A stretch of 64,000 nt of DNA from Candidatus Aenigmatarchaeota archaeon (GTDB lineage Archaea; Aenigmatarchaeota; Aenigmatarchaeia; QMZS01). The translations under genes and the position numbers were made by a program. The DNA is taken from assembly GCA_016932615.1 (NCBI GenBank), contig JAFGCN010000009.1, positions 82,167 through 146,166 on the forward strand, read 5' to 3'. The notes beneath the pieces are model-generated. The model did no database searches, had not been told where the DNA came from, and worked only from the letters and a program-made list of their open reading frames with translations. How positions within the stretch are numbered: position 1 is the first letter of the stretch; every line of letters starts with the position of its first letter. Of this stretch, positions 25,037 to 32,973 are shown piece by piece.

Positions 25037-25576
25037 ATGGAGAAAATAAAGATTCCGGAAGGGACAAGCGCTGAAGTCAGCGGCTTTAAGGTAAAAATCA
25101 GCGGAAAGCTTGGTACCTTGGAGAGGGACTTCTACAATAGGGGAACCGCTTCCATCGTAAAGCTTGAGAAAACCCCCGAAGGGATAAATGTGGTGGGTAA
25201 GGACGAAACCCGCAAATCAAAGGCCCTTGTAGGGACGATTGCCTCGCACCTCAAGAACATGGTTGCTGGCGTAAATAAGGGCTATAAGTACTCCCTGAAG
25301 GTGCATTATGTCCACTTCCCCATGTCTCTTGAGCAGAAAGGCCAGGAAGTAACCGTCAAGAATTATATGGGCGAGAAGGGCAATAGGAAGCTTAGGGTGC
25401 CTGACGGGGTAAAAATCCAGATAAACAAGCAGGACATTACGCTTACCGGCATAGACCTTGAAAAAGTGGGCCAGGGGGCGGCAAACTTCGAAATTGCCAC
25501 AAGGCATACCAAAAACGACCGCAGGAGGTTCCAGGACGGCATTTTCATTGTGGAGAAGGCAGCTCCAATGGAATAG
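25037..25576 (+). CDS. rpl6: Large-subunit ribosomal protein uL6
   Basis: The frame begins at 25007 but ATG 25037 (MEKIKIPEGT) fits the family start. Both uL6 repeats are visible: VSGFKVKISGKLGTLERDF and the later YKYSLKVHYVHFPMS and VPDGVKIQI segments. The C-terminal RRRFQDGIFIVE is typical of archaeal uL6. It is not in a ribosomal-protein operon here. Confidence 0.93.
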   Translation: MEKIKIPEGTSAEVSGFKVKISGKLGTLERDFYNRGTASIVKLEKTPEGINVVGKDETRKSKALVGTIASHLKNMVAGVNKGYKYSLKVHYVHFPMSLEQKGQEVTVKNYMGEKGNRKLRVPDGVKIQINKQDITLTGIDLEKVGQGAANFEIATRHTKNDRRRFQDGIFIVEKAAPME

Positions 25577-25702
25577 TTTTTCCAGCTCTTATCTTTTTAG
25601 GTGGATTTGGGGCTATTGGCAGATATTTTTGAAAATCACAGAACTTAGAGAGAATTGCCTCTAGGGTGGCTAATGGCTTAAAAATAAACAAAATTACTTG
25701 CC

Positions 25703-26083
25703 TTATGCAGTGGCTTGTGCTTTGGATGCTGTGCGGCCCTTGTACCTGAAAGGCGTTCCTGTGGCTTTTGCAACCATTATGTCTCCTGCAGGGCCCATTG
25801 GCTCGGTTCCAGCAGAGTAGCCGACAATTCCGTCGATGTCTCCGTACAGGGCAGAGGCCCGGCTTACCATGTCCTCCTTTGCGCCTTCTACGGCCTTTCT
25901 CACCATTTCTTTATACTCTGGGACGCCCATTCCAAATGCGCTCCTGACGTTTGCAAAGAAGTCCCTTATGAAGTCTTTTGAGGTTGCTGCATAGCCCGTT
26001 ACTTCAGGCATTAATTCGATTTCCTTTCCAGGCATAGTTGGGGTCGTATATACCGGAGGATTATTTGCGTTCATTTTTATCAC
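25703..26083 (-). CDS. UPF0145/YbjQ-like heavy-metal-binding domain protein
   Basis: The order VTGYAATSKDFIRDFFANVRS, then EYKEMVRKAVEGAKEDMVSRAS, then DGIVGYSAG and a final VAKATGTPFRY matches the UPF0145 (YbjQ) layout of about 100 residues. That layout is an alpha/beta domain ending in the conserved small Gly/Thr strand. The function of the family is not established. The gene is alone between uL6 and eS26. Confidence 0.65.
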   Translation of the reverse strand: MIKMNANNPPVYTTPTMPGKEIELMPEVTGYAATSKDFIRDFFANVRSAFGMGVPEYKEMVRKAVEGAKEDMVSRASALYGDIDGIVGYSAGTEPMGPAGDIMVAKATGTPFRYKGRTASKAQATA

Positions 26084-26157
26084 CTAGATATAGTTACTTT
26101 ATAACTATAAATGCTTTTCAGGACCTTTTCTTAGATTAAGTATTAAGCCGTTGGGAG

Positions 26158-26430
26158 TTATCTCTTATTTGAGCCCCTTGCCTTTCCTGGCTGGGAGATT
26201 CTTCTGTGCCTTGCGCAGCTGGGGCATACATAGAGTCGATTCTGTGAAGTCAGAAGACCGCTTTCTGCCAAATCCCGCCTGAGACCGGGGTCGGATATGG
26301 AAAAGCCCCTCTTCTTGACAAATGTCTTGTATTTAGGCACTCTTTTGCCGCAATAGGAGCAAGGCACTGTAAGCTCATTGCCTCTCCCTTTTCCGTGCTT
26401 ATGTACCCTTCTATAAGGTGCTCCTGCCAT
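26158..26430 (-). CDS. rps26e: Small-subunit ribosomal protein eS26
   Basis: The 90-residue basic protein has a zinc pair PCSYCGKRVPKYKTF and, about 45 residues later, YVCPSCARHRRIS. This C-x2-C ... C-x2-C pattern with the surrounding basic residues matches archaeal eS26, which binds mRNA upstream of the start codon in the exit channel. Assignment is by pattern only. Confidence 0.75.
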   Translation of the reverse strand: MAGAPYRRVHKHGKGRGNELTVPCSYCGKRVPKYKTFVKKRGFSISDPGLRRDLAESGLLTSQNRLYVCPSCARHRRISQPGKARGSNKR

Positions 26431-26489
26431 AAATTTGTATGAAACCTTTATATTTAGACCGATATCTTTAGGTTCTGTGTTTTCTAATT

Positions 26490-26972
26490 ATGAGGGGTCA
26501 GACTTTTGTCCTTGGCGCAATTTCACTTGCGCTTTCCTTTCTCTTGCTGATGCCGGCAGTCCAAAAAGACCTTTACCTTCCGACTTTGGGCGAAGAATCG
26601 CTCCAGAATGTCGCGGGCAGCTATAATTCCTGGATTGCTTACCAGTCGCTTGAGGGCATCGGGGAGACCAGCTCTTTTGGCAGGTTCGTAAAGGGCGAAT
26701 ACCCGCACCTGGAAATATTTTACGTGCTTGCCGATGGAAAAACACTATCTCTCGCAAACTTCTTTGACTCAACGCGGAGCGTTTCCCTTGAAGGTGGGGA
26801 GGTTTTGCTTGACAGTGGGGAGGTCAAGAGATTTTCTTGTGGGAAAAGCGTTTCCATGACATTTGAGGGCAGGAATATATCATATGAGCCGCAAAGCGCC
26901 CTTTCCGGGGCGATTTTTATAAGCGGGGGCTTGGAAGGCGCCAGACTGGAAATCCTCAGAATCTACAAGTGA
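26490..26972 (+). CDS. Membrane-anchored extracytoplasmic protein with pilin-like N-terminus
   Basis: MRGQTFVLGAISLALSFLLL begins with a basic-Gly-Gln pattern and a hydrophobic helix, resembling the class III signal peptides of archaeal pilins. The 140-residue outer domain is beta-rich and has no cysteine pair of note. The closest parallel in the window is the pilin-like gene at 15.7-16.2 kb. It is a possible minor pilin; no named family. Confidence 0.5.
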   Translation: MRGQTFVLGAISLALSFLLLMPAVQKDLYLPTLGEESLQNVAGSYNSWIAYQSLEGIGETSSFGRFVKGEYPHLEIFYVLADGKTLSLANFFDSTRSVSLEGGEVLLDSGEVKRFSCGKSVSMTFEGRNISYEPQSALSGAIFISGGLEGARLEILRIYK

Positions 26973-27007
26973 AATGAATCTGAATCTTAAAAAAATGTTT
27001 GCGTGGA

Positions 27008-27799
27008 TTACTTCATCAAAATATTCCTTAGCTCTTCCTGCTTTTCGGACCCAATCTCGAAAATCTTTTCGAGTTCTTCCTTTGGGATTCCTGCTTCACC
27101 CTGCTTTTGCATTGCGCAAATCCTGTCCTTGTCAAGGTAGGAGATTGTGAGGGCATAGTCTATTGCCTGCTCTTCGACGCTGTTGAGGTCGATAACGTAT
27201 TTCTGATCTATGCAGGAAACAGTCACCATTACAGGGATATTCCTTAAGGGTATGGGCTTGTCACCCCTGCCTACCTTTCCATCTTCTGTAAGCACAGGCA
27301 TCTTCGTGTTCATAAGCGCCTTTATTGCCGCAAGGTTCAGGGCATCCATGAGATTTCCGTCATAGTTGATTACATACGCATCGATGAATACCGAAAACGC
27401 CTTCTCTTTTGGCGTTATGCAAAAATCCTCCATGTTTAGCATTTTGCTTTCCCTTATGCTCCTGTCGACAACCCTCGAAATCTCGACATCCTTGTTCTGA
27501 GGAAGTGTCTTGAAGGTTATTGGAACATAGTTAAGGGATACCATAAGCCCGCCTTCGTTTGGGCTGTCCGGGTAGGGGGTAATTACATCGAATTTTATGC
27601 CCACAATTACCTTTGTATCACCCATAGAGAGCATACAGCAGCCGTCTGCCTTTTTGAGGGCATTGACGACAAGGTCGGTTTTCCTGTACTCCAACGGCTT
27701 TCTTCCGTCAAGCCGATTGTCATTTGAAATCAATTCTTTTACCAATTCTGGAGATGTTACGTCCATAACACTTAAAGCAAGATAATTATTTGTATCCAT
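27008..27799 (-). CDS. rrp42: Exosome non-catalytic ring subunit Rrp42
   Basis: RNase PH-fold protein with NDNRLDGRKPLEYRKTDL, GDTKVIVGIKFDVITPYPDSP and NLMDALNLAAIKALMNT, all typical of Rrp42. It pairs with Rrp41 to form the ring; Rrp41 carries the catalytic residues. The open frame reaches 27880, but the Met at 27799 avoids overlap with the upstream RHH gene. The Met at 27766 is another option. It is 18 kb from rrp4-rrp41, which is unusual. Confidence 0.93.
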   Translation of the reverse strand: MDTNNYLALSVMDVTSPELVKELISNDNRLDGRKPLEYRKTDLVVNALKKADGCCMLSMGDTKVIVGIKFDVITPYPDSPNEGGLMVSLNYVPITFKTLPQNKDVEISRVVDRSIRESKMLNMEDFCITPKEKAFSVFIDAYVINYDGNLMDALNLAAIKALMNTKMPVLTEDGKVGRGDKPIPLRNIPVMVTVSCIDQKYVIDLNSVEEQAIDYALTISYLDKDRICAMQKQGEAGIPKEELEKIFEIGSEKQEELRNILMK

Positions 27800-27833
27800 A
27801 AAATCCAGACGGGAGTGGCTTCTTGGCAGAAAA

Positions 27834-28034
27834 TTACTTTTCCTGGCTTTCAATGGATATTGAGGTTGAGGCCTCATCAACCCATTTTTTAATCATTTCC
27901 TCAATTACGCTCGACATTTTCATTTCCTTCAGCACGCATAGTGCCTTGAACTTAAGGAACAATTCTTTGTCGACTTCTATAGTAGTGGTAAGCTTTTCGG
28001 ATACTCCCTTCTTTTCTTCACTGACTTCAGACAT
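27834..28034 (-). CDS. Small ribbon-helix-helix-like DNA-binding protein
   Basis: The 66-residue protein has KLTTTIEVDKELFLKFKALC followed by KMSSVIEEMIKKWVDE. That is a short strand and two helices, as in CopG/Arc-type repressors. It lies 34 bases upstream of rrp42 on the same strand and so may be cotranscribed, or may regulate its own promoter. A T/A-rich promoter lies at 28030-28090. No toxin gene is adjacent. Confidence 0.6.
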   Translation of the reverse strand: MSEVSEEKKGVSEKLTTTIEVDKELFLKFKALCVLKEMKMSSVIEEMIKKWVDEASTSISIESQEK

Positions 28035-28221
28035 TATATGTATATGATAATAAGCTTAAATACTTAATATTGGTATAAATTTAGGTATTTTTATATTAAG
28101 ATATGAGTTTCGCCTGAAGACTTTATTCCTTTTTGCAAGTGGGGTTCGTAGTCTTTCACAACATAGGATTGAGGTATTTGCTAGGGTCTGCTTGTGAAGA
28201 TTAACATCCACGACACTATAA

Positions 28222-29403
28222 TCATTCAATCACTCCCCAGCCGATTAATCTCCACTTGTGGTCAATGAGCTTTGAGTAGCTTATCTTGCTTCCCTTGTCG
28301 GCGCAAAGGGGGGCATTAAGCTTGCACTTGATTTGCTTCTTGTCTATGCCGCCGACGCTTCCTGTACTTCTGCTGTTTCTGCAGGTTATTAGTATCGTGT
28401 CTCCGGATTTAATCTCGTATTTTTCAAAGAGCGTGTATGTGGCCACCAACTCCTGAATGGTGGGGGGCATCTTTCCGTTTCCCGCGATGCACCCCACGAG
28501 CTTGTCTGACTTGGCAAGTGATGGGTCAAGGGAGGTCTGTATTGCAACAAGCCCGCCAGACGTCGCCTCTTCATACGCCTCTTCATCCCTCCTTATCTCC
28601 TTGATCTTGGTTTCAATTTCGATATATTTGCCACCGATAAGGACAGGCTTTAGAATAATCTTTTCGCCTTTTTTGAGCTTTCCACGTATTACGCTTCCGC
28701 CAATTACTCCTCCGGAAAGCTCCTCTGGCTCAATTCCCGGCTTGTTTGCGTCAAAAGACCGGGCAATGAGAAAAAGAGGGTCACCTTCAATTGCGGGGTG
28801 CTCCTCAAGAGACATGAGTTCTGATATCAGGAAGTCCAACCCGACTTTTTGCTGGGCGGACAGTGGAATGATGGGCGCGTTTTCTGCAATAGTTCCTTTC
28901 AAAAAGTCCTTGATTTGTTTGTGGTGCTTTTCCGCTTCCTCGCGGGTTATGAGGTCTACCTTATTTTGGACCACGATTATGTTTTTTACTTCCCCTACCT
29001 GAAGGGCTCTCAGGTGCTCCTTTGTCTGCGGCTGGGGGCAAACCTCGTTTGCAGCGATCACGAGAATGGCTGCATCAAATAGAGCTGCGCCGGAAAGGAC
29101 AATCGGTATTAAGCTTTCATGGCCCGGGGCGTCAATAAGCGAGAACATCTTAATAGGTGAGCAGTCTGAAAAGCAAGCCATGCATTTTTTTGAAGTGCAG
29201 TATTTTTTGCACTTCTGGCATTGGTAGATAGTGAAATCCGTGTAGCCGAGCCGTATGGTTATGCCTCTTTTTTTCTCCTCAGAATACTTTGACACCCATT
29301 TGTCCGTAAGCGCTTCCACCAGGGTGGTCTTTCCATGGTCAACATGGCCCATAAGCCCTATGTTTATCTTGGGGTGCATTTTTTCTGCCATAACTATGGA
29401 CAT
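28222..29403 (-). CDS. eif2g: Translation initiation factor aIF2 gamma subunit
   Basis: GTPase motifs are in order: GHVDHGKTTL (G1), RGITIRLGY (G2), DAPGHE (G3) and NKVD (G4). A zinc knuckle sits between G2 and G3 (CQKC and CMAC). C-terminal beta-barrel domains complete the 393 residues. aIF2 gamma brings initiator tRNA to the ribosome. The Met four codons in (MAEKMHPKINIG) is a likely true start. The 188-base space downstream to 28034 contains no gene that I can see. Confidence 0.97.
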   Translation of the reverse strand: MSIVMAEKMHPKINIGLMGHVDHGKTTLVEALTDKWVSKYSEEKKRGITIRLGYTDFTIYQCQKCKKYCTSKKCMACFSDCSPIKMFSLIDAPGHESLIPIVLSGAALFDAAILVIAANEVCPQPQTKEHLRALQVGEVKNIIVVQNKVDLITREEAEKHHKQIKDFLKGTIAENAPIIPLSAQQKVGLDFLISELMSLEEHPAIEGDPLFLIARSFDANKPGIEPEELSGGVIGGSVIRGKLKKGEKIILKPVLIGGKYIEIETKIKEIRRDEEAYEEATSGGLVAIQTSLDPSLAKSDKLVGCIAGNGKMPPTIQELVATYTLFEKYEIKSGDTILITCRNSRSTGSVGGIDKKQIKCKLNAPLCADKGSKISYSKLIDHKWRLIGWGVIE

Positions 29404-29447
29404 GTTTTTAACTTTCCTAGAATTAAACTTTCTTTTGGGTTACAGTT

Positions 29448-29957
29448 ATGCTTTATGAAATACTGCTCTTAGTGATTGTTACTTTTATTCCTGGGCTTGA
29501 ACTCCGGGCAAGCATTCCTTTTGGAATCTGGGATAGGCCACTCCAGCTTCCCTTTGGCTATGTGATTAATGGCCTTGGGATGGACCCCTTTATTGTATTC
29601 ACCGCATGTGTAGTTGCAAACATATTGCTTGGCGAGCTTGTTTTTTTTGGGCTCAATTATCTCCTGCCCTACGTTTTGAAAATCGGGCTTTTGAAAAAAG
29701 TTTATGAAAAGTGCGTAAGAAGAATCCAGAGGAAGGCAAAGCCCCATATTGAAAAATATGGCCCCCTGGAGCTTGCGCTTTTTATCGGAATCCCCTTTCC
29801 GGGAACAGGTGTCTATAGCGGCGCGCTTCTGGCTTTCTTGCTTGGATTTCGAAAGCGCGATTTTTCTGTTGCAAATGTCCTGGGCGTCCTTATGGCAGGC
29901 ATCACGGTAACACTGATTACAGTGGGGGCATTGGGGGCATTTTCCTTTTTGCTCTAA
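29448..29957 (+). CDS. Small multidrug-export-family membrane protein
   Basis: The sequence FIPGLELRASIPFGI near residue 15 and PFPGTGVYSGALLAFLLG near residue 107 are the two re-entrant-type motifs of the small multidrug export family (PF06695 type), which is related to the DedA/VTT fold. About four hydrophobic segments are present in 169 residues. The transported substrate is unknown. It is divergent from aIF2 gamma. Confidence 0.8.
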   Translation: MLYEILLLVIVTFIPGLELRASIPFGIWDRPLQLPFGYVINGLGMDPFIVFTACVVANILLGELVFFGLNYLLPYVLKIGLLKKVYEKCVRRIQRKAKPHIEKYGPLELALFIGIPFPGTGVYSGALLAFLLGFRKRDFSVANVLGVLMAGITVTLITVGALGAFSFLL

Positions 29958-30051
29958 AGCCCTGCTCTGGGCGTTATCATTGACCCCTTTGCTTTTAAGG
30001 GGGTATTTTGGGCCAAGAACTCCTTTATTTAACTAAATAAATACTCTATTA

Positions 30052-30261
30052 ATGAAGGAGGAAGCGCAGGTTTACCTTTTCCTTTTTATCGGCTCGCTTT
30101 GCCTGCTACTGGCAAGCTTGTTTGCAGGAAATGTCGAATGGGCACTAGGGGCAACTGCAGCATCATTTTACGGTACGATATTTCTCTCGTTTATTTTGAT
30201 ACTGGTTGCAGGCATATTCTGGGTGTCTGCGGCAAAGCTTTTGAGGCCTTTGAGACATTAG
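30052..30261 (+). CDS. Small two-helix membrane protein
   Basis: A 69-residue protein with two hydrophobic segments (residues 8-26 and 38-60), ending LLRPLRH. A TATA-like TTTAACTAAATAAATACTC sits just upstream of the ATG, consistent with a leaderless transcript. No family recognised. It stands at the edge of the radical SAM island, 56 bases before the HxsD-like gene. Confidence 0.6.
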   Translation: MKEEAQVYLFLFIGSLCLLLASLFAGNVEWALGATAASFYGTIFLSFILILVAGIFWVSAAKLLRPLRH

Positions 30262-30316
30262 GGTTGCCTTTTATATGATTTCAGAGCCCCGTTGCATATA
30301 TTTAAGAAGTTATATT

Positions 30317-30892
30317 ATGTCTCAGGACGGCATAGTTGTGGAGAAAGCACAGGGCTCAGTCTTAGTGAAGATAGCTCCTAAGATATACCCTCTTCCAATA
30401 ATTTATCAGGCGGCAGATGTCTTTATAGACAAAAATTATGTTTTTCTTGATGGTGACCCGGAAAAAGAAGTCTTGGTTACTATCAAGCCAAAGGATTCCT
30501 CTGCAGATTTGGAGGCGATTGCGGGGGACTTTCATAACGAGCTTCTGAACTATTCGGCCTATTTCGTAAGGGCTGCCACAAACCGGGATTTGAGGGAGCT
30601 TATTCTGAAAAGGGCTTTTTTTTCGGTAAAAATGGACGCCCAAGAAGACGAAGCATTTAGGGAAAAGCTTGATGAAAAGGAAGTCATAGATATAGGTACA
30701 AAGGTTCCAATCTTTGGGGACCTAGAACAAAATGAGCAAACTCCTTTGGCGGGGGGTTGTGGTTCTCGGTCATCGGACGCAATATGGTCAGAAGAGGATG
30801 ATTTTGACTTGGACGAGATAAGCAAGCCTTGGGACGAGCAAAAAGGGAAAATGGACTCATTGCCAAAACAATTAAAAGAGAATCACAAATGA
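30317..30892 (+). CDS. hxsD-like: HxsD-like protein with a long C-terminal tail
   Basis: Residues about 13-98 follow the layout of His-Xaa-Ser system protein HxsD: a strand VLVKIAPKIYPLPIIYQAAD, then VLVTIKPK, then the hallmark FHNELLNY and RDLRELILKRAF helices. HxsD-type proteins accompany the HxsB and HxsC radical SAM maturases, and a role in substrate recognition is plausible. The tail of about 90 residues is acidic and ends with an EISKPWDEQKG segment; it also has GGCGSRSS. ATG 30317 is preferred over 30275 because a TATATTTAA box lies 21 bases upstream. The next gene, an HxsC-like enzyme, starts 13 bases after it. Confidence 0.65.
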   Translation: MSQDGIVVEKAQGSVLVKIAPKIYPLPIIYQAADVFIDKNYVFLDGDPEKEVLVTIKPKDSSADLEAIAGDFHNELLNYSAYFVRAATNRDLRELILKRAFFSVKMDAQEDEAFREKLDEKEVIDIGTKVPIFGDLEQNEQTPLAGGCGSRSSDAIWSEEDDFDLDEISKPWDEQKGKMDSLPKQLKENHK

Positions 30893-30905
30893 TATTCCTC
30901 TAAAT

Positions 30906-31901
30906 ATGCTTGGAAAAGTGGTTACGGTGGATATAAAATTTGGCTATTCATGCAATAATAACTGTGTGCATTGTGTTATTGCCGGGCATAAGGAGAGGCT
31001 GAGAAACGAAGGAAAGCCCGTAGACAGAACAACGGATGAGATAATGGGGCATCTTACCGATGCAAAACGGCTTGGCGCAACCTCGGTAGTATTTACTGGG
31101 GGAGAAGTTACCATAAGATCGGATTATTTTGAGCTTTTGAAGTTTGCGGCAGATTTGGGACTTTTTATCAGCTTGCAAACAAATGGCAGATCTTTTTGCT
31201 TTAGGGATTTTGCAAAAAGAACGCTCATTATTTGTCCAAATATGCATTTTGAGATTGCAATTCATTCGGACAATGCGGCCCGTCATGACGCTATTACTAG
31301 GGCAAAGGGTTCTTTTGAACAAACTCTGGCAGGGATAAAGAACCTTAAGGAGGTCGGGGCTAAGAGTTTAAATTTTAAGGTGGTTATTTCAAAATTGAAC
31401 TTTAGATCTTTGCCGGCTATTATTGACTTGGCAAGGATTTGCGGTGCCAAACAAGTAGATATAGCATATCCTCATGGGATGGGCAATGCGTTAAAGTACT
31501 GGCATGAAATCATCCCCCGCTATAGTGAAATCTCAGAATATCTCCTTGCGGCGGCCAGGGTTGGAATTAGCAGGGGAATAGCAGTAACCTATGAGGCAGT
31601 CCCTTTTTGTTTTTTAGCGGGATTTGAAACCTGTGTCTCAGAACTTCATTATCTGAGGGGTTATTCGAAGGGAGAAACTTCCTCTCTGAGGCAGGTCGGG
31701 GACCCTGAAATTGATTGGCAAAGAAATCGCATCTCCATAAAGGCCAAATCAAAAAACTGTACAAATTGCAAATTTTTCAATATCTGTGAGGGAGTATGGA
31801 AAGAATACCTGGAAAAATATGGTTCAGAAGAACTTAAGCCTGTTTTTGGTAGAGCTATTTTGACCTATGAAGGGCTTTTAGATTGCGTTAATAATCCTTA
31901 G
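30906..31901 (+). CDS. hxsC-like: Radical SAM maturase, HxsC-like (copy 1)
   Basis: The iron-sulphur motif CNNNCVHC is at C16, C20 and C23 behind FGYS. FTGGEVTIR supplies the GGE loop that binds SAM. The mid-part SFEQTLAGIKNLKEVG and AVPFCFLAGFETCVSEL is shared with copies 2 and 3 (48.1 and 50.6 kb). The C-terminus CTNCKFFNICEGVWKEY is a second cysteine cluster. The overall layout, 331 residues with a short CxxC...C tail, fits HxsC-type maturases. It is 13 bases downstream of the HxsD-like gene and very likely acts with it on a peptide. Confidence 0.7.
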   Translation: MLGKVVTVDIKFGYSCNNNCVHCVIAGHKERLRNEGKPVDRTTDEIMGHLTDAKRLGATSVVFTGGEVTIRSDYFELLKFAADLGLFISLQTNGRSFCFRDFAKRTLIICPNMHFEIAIHSDNAARHDAITRAKGSFEQTLAGIKNLKEVGAKSLNFKVVISKLNFRSLPAIIDLARICGAKQVDIAYPHGMGNALKYWHEIIPRYSEISEYLLAAARVGISRGIAVTYEAVPFCFLAGFETCVSELHYLRGYSKGETSSLRQVGDPEIDWQRNRISIKAKSKNCTNCKFFNICEGVWKEYLEKYGSEELKPVFGRAILTYEGLLDCVNNP

Positions 31902-31917
31902 TTTGGTTACAGATATT

Positions 31918-32973
31918 ATGCTCTATCTGACTTCCTTAGATATTCTTCGAATGTTGATTTTTTCCGTCTTTGGAATATTCCTATCCTATATAGACTTCAA
32001 GGAAAAAAAAGTCTACAATCTACACCTGATTTTTATGGCTCTGGCAGGTTTGGTTCTATTCGCTTTTGGAATGTATCCCGATTTGTATGGATCCTTGCTG
32101 GTAAATTTTCTCTTTGCCTTTTTTACAGGCATCCTTTTTTGGAAGATTGGGCTCTGGGGGGCAGGCGATGGCAAACTTTTTGCAATTTGCTCATTTTACC
32201 TGCCATTTAAGATGTATTTGTCCTTTTTTTACGCTCAGGTTATATTGGTCAACGTTTTCATTTTGGCTTTTCTAATATGGTTTCTGCCATTAATATTAAA
32301 AACCAAATTTTCAGAAAAAGTTCAGGCCTTTAAACAAACCTTCACCAGGGATAATGTATTAAACTTAGGATTGCTCATCTTTGGGCTATTTTATTTTGTC
32401 GGCACTTTGCTTTCTTTACTTGATTTGGGCCTTTATACAACAGGGTATATTATTGCGTTGTTTATAGGTCTGGCGTCATATGCAGTCTTGAGAAGATTTT
32501 TTTCACGTAACCTGACCTACATTCTTTTCGTCTTATGCCTCGCAAGATTTTTTTTTGATATATCCATATTTACTATGTATTTTTGGGAATTGTTTGCACT
32601 CACCATGGCAATTTTGCTAATTGCCATGTGGTTTGGTAATTTGAGTATCTATATATCGTATGACGAAAAAAGGCTGTGTGATCTGGAGGAAGGGGATGTG
32701 CCTATCGGAGTGATCACTACCAAAGGCACGACAATTGAGCTCAAAAAATGGCTGGATAGGCATCTTGTTGCTGGTGAGCTTATCATGAAGAAAGGGTTTT
32801 CCAAAGAAGATCTTGGGCGATTTGGAGGATTGAAGGGTATAGAGGGTTTCTTGACTAAGAAGACAGTATGTTTTACCCCTCTGATAATTGTGGCAGTATT
32901 GCTGGTCGCAATCCTCAAGGTAGATATACTGACCTACCTATTGTCTGAGATACACTATCATTTACTTGAATGA
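31918..32973 (+). CDS. Prepilin/preflagellin-type aspartyl peptidase (A24) with extra C-terminal region
   Basis: The first catalytic Asp is in LSYIDFKEKKVYNLHL and the second is in LWGAGDGKLF, the GxGDxKL signature of A24 peptidases. Numerous hydrophobic segments follow, including extra helices compared with plain ArlK, and then a soluble part (SYDEKRLCDLEEGDVPIGV) and a last helix. A24 enzymes cut class III signal peptides of pilins and archaellins. Its place in the radical SAM island, away from the pilus block at 14-18 kb, suggests an island-specific substrate. ATG 31918 is preferred to TTG 31903. Confidence 0.75.
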   Translation: MLYLTSLDILRMLIFSVFGIFLSYIDFKEKKVYNLHLIFMALAGLVLFAFGMYPDLYGSLLVNFLFAFFTGILFWKIGLWGAGDGKLFAICSFYLPFKMYLSFFYAQVILVNVFILAFLIWFLPLILKTKFSEKVQAFKQTFTRDNVLNLGLLIFGLFYFVGTLLSLLDLGLYTTGYIIALFIGLASYAVLRRFFSRNLTYILFVLCLARFFFDISIFTMYFWELFALTMAILLIAMWFGNLSIYISYDEKRLCDLEEGDVPIGVITTKGTTIELKKWLDRHLVAGELIMKKGFSKEDLGRFGGLKGIEGFLTKKTVCFTPLIIVAVLLVAILKVDILTYLLSEIHYHLLE

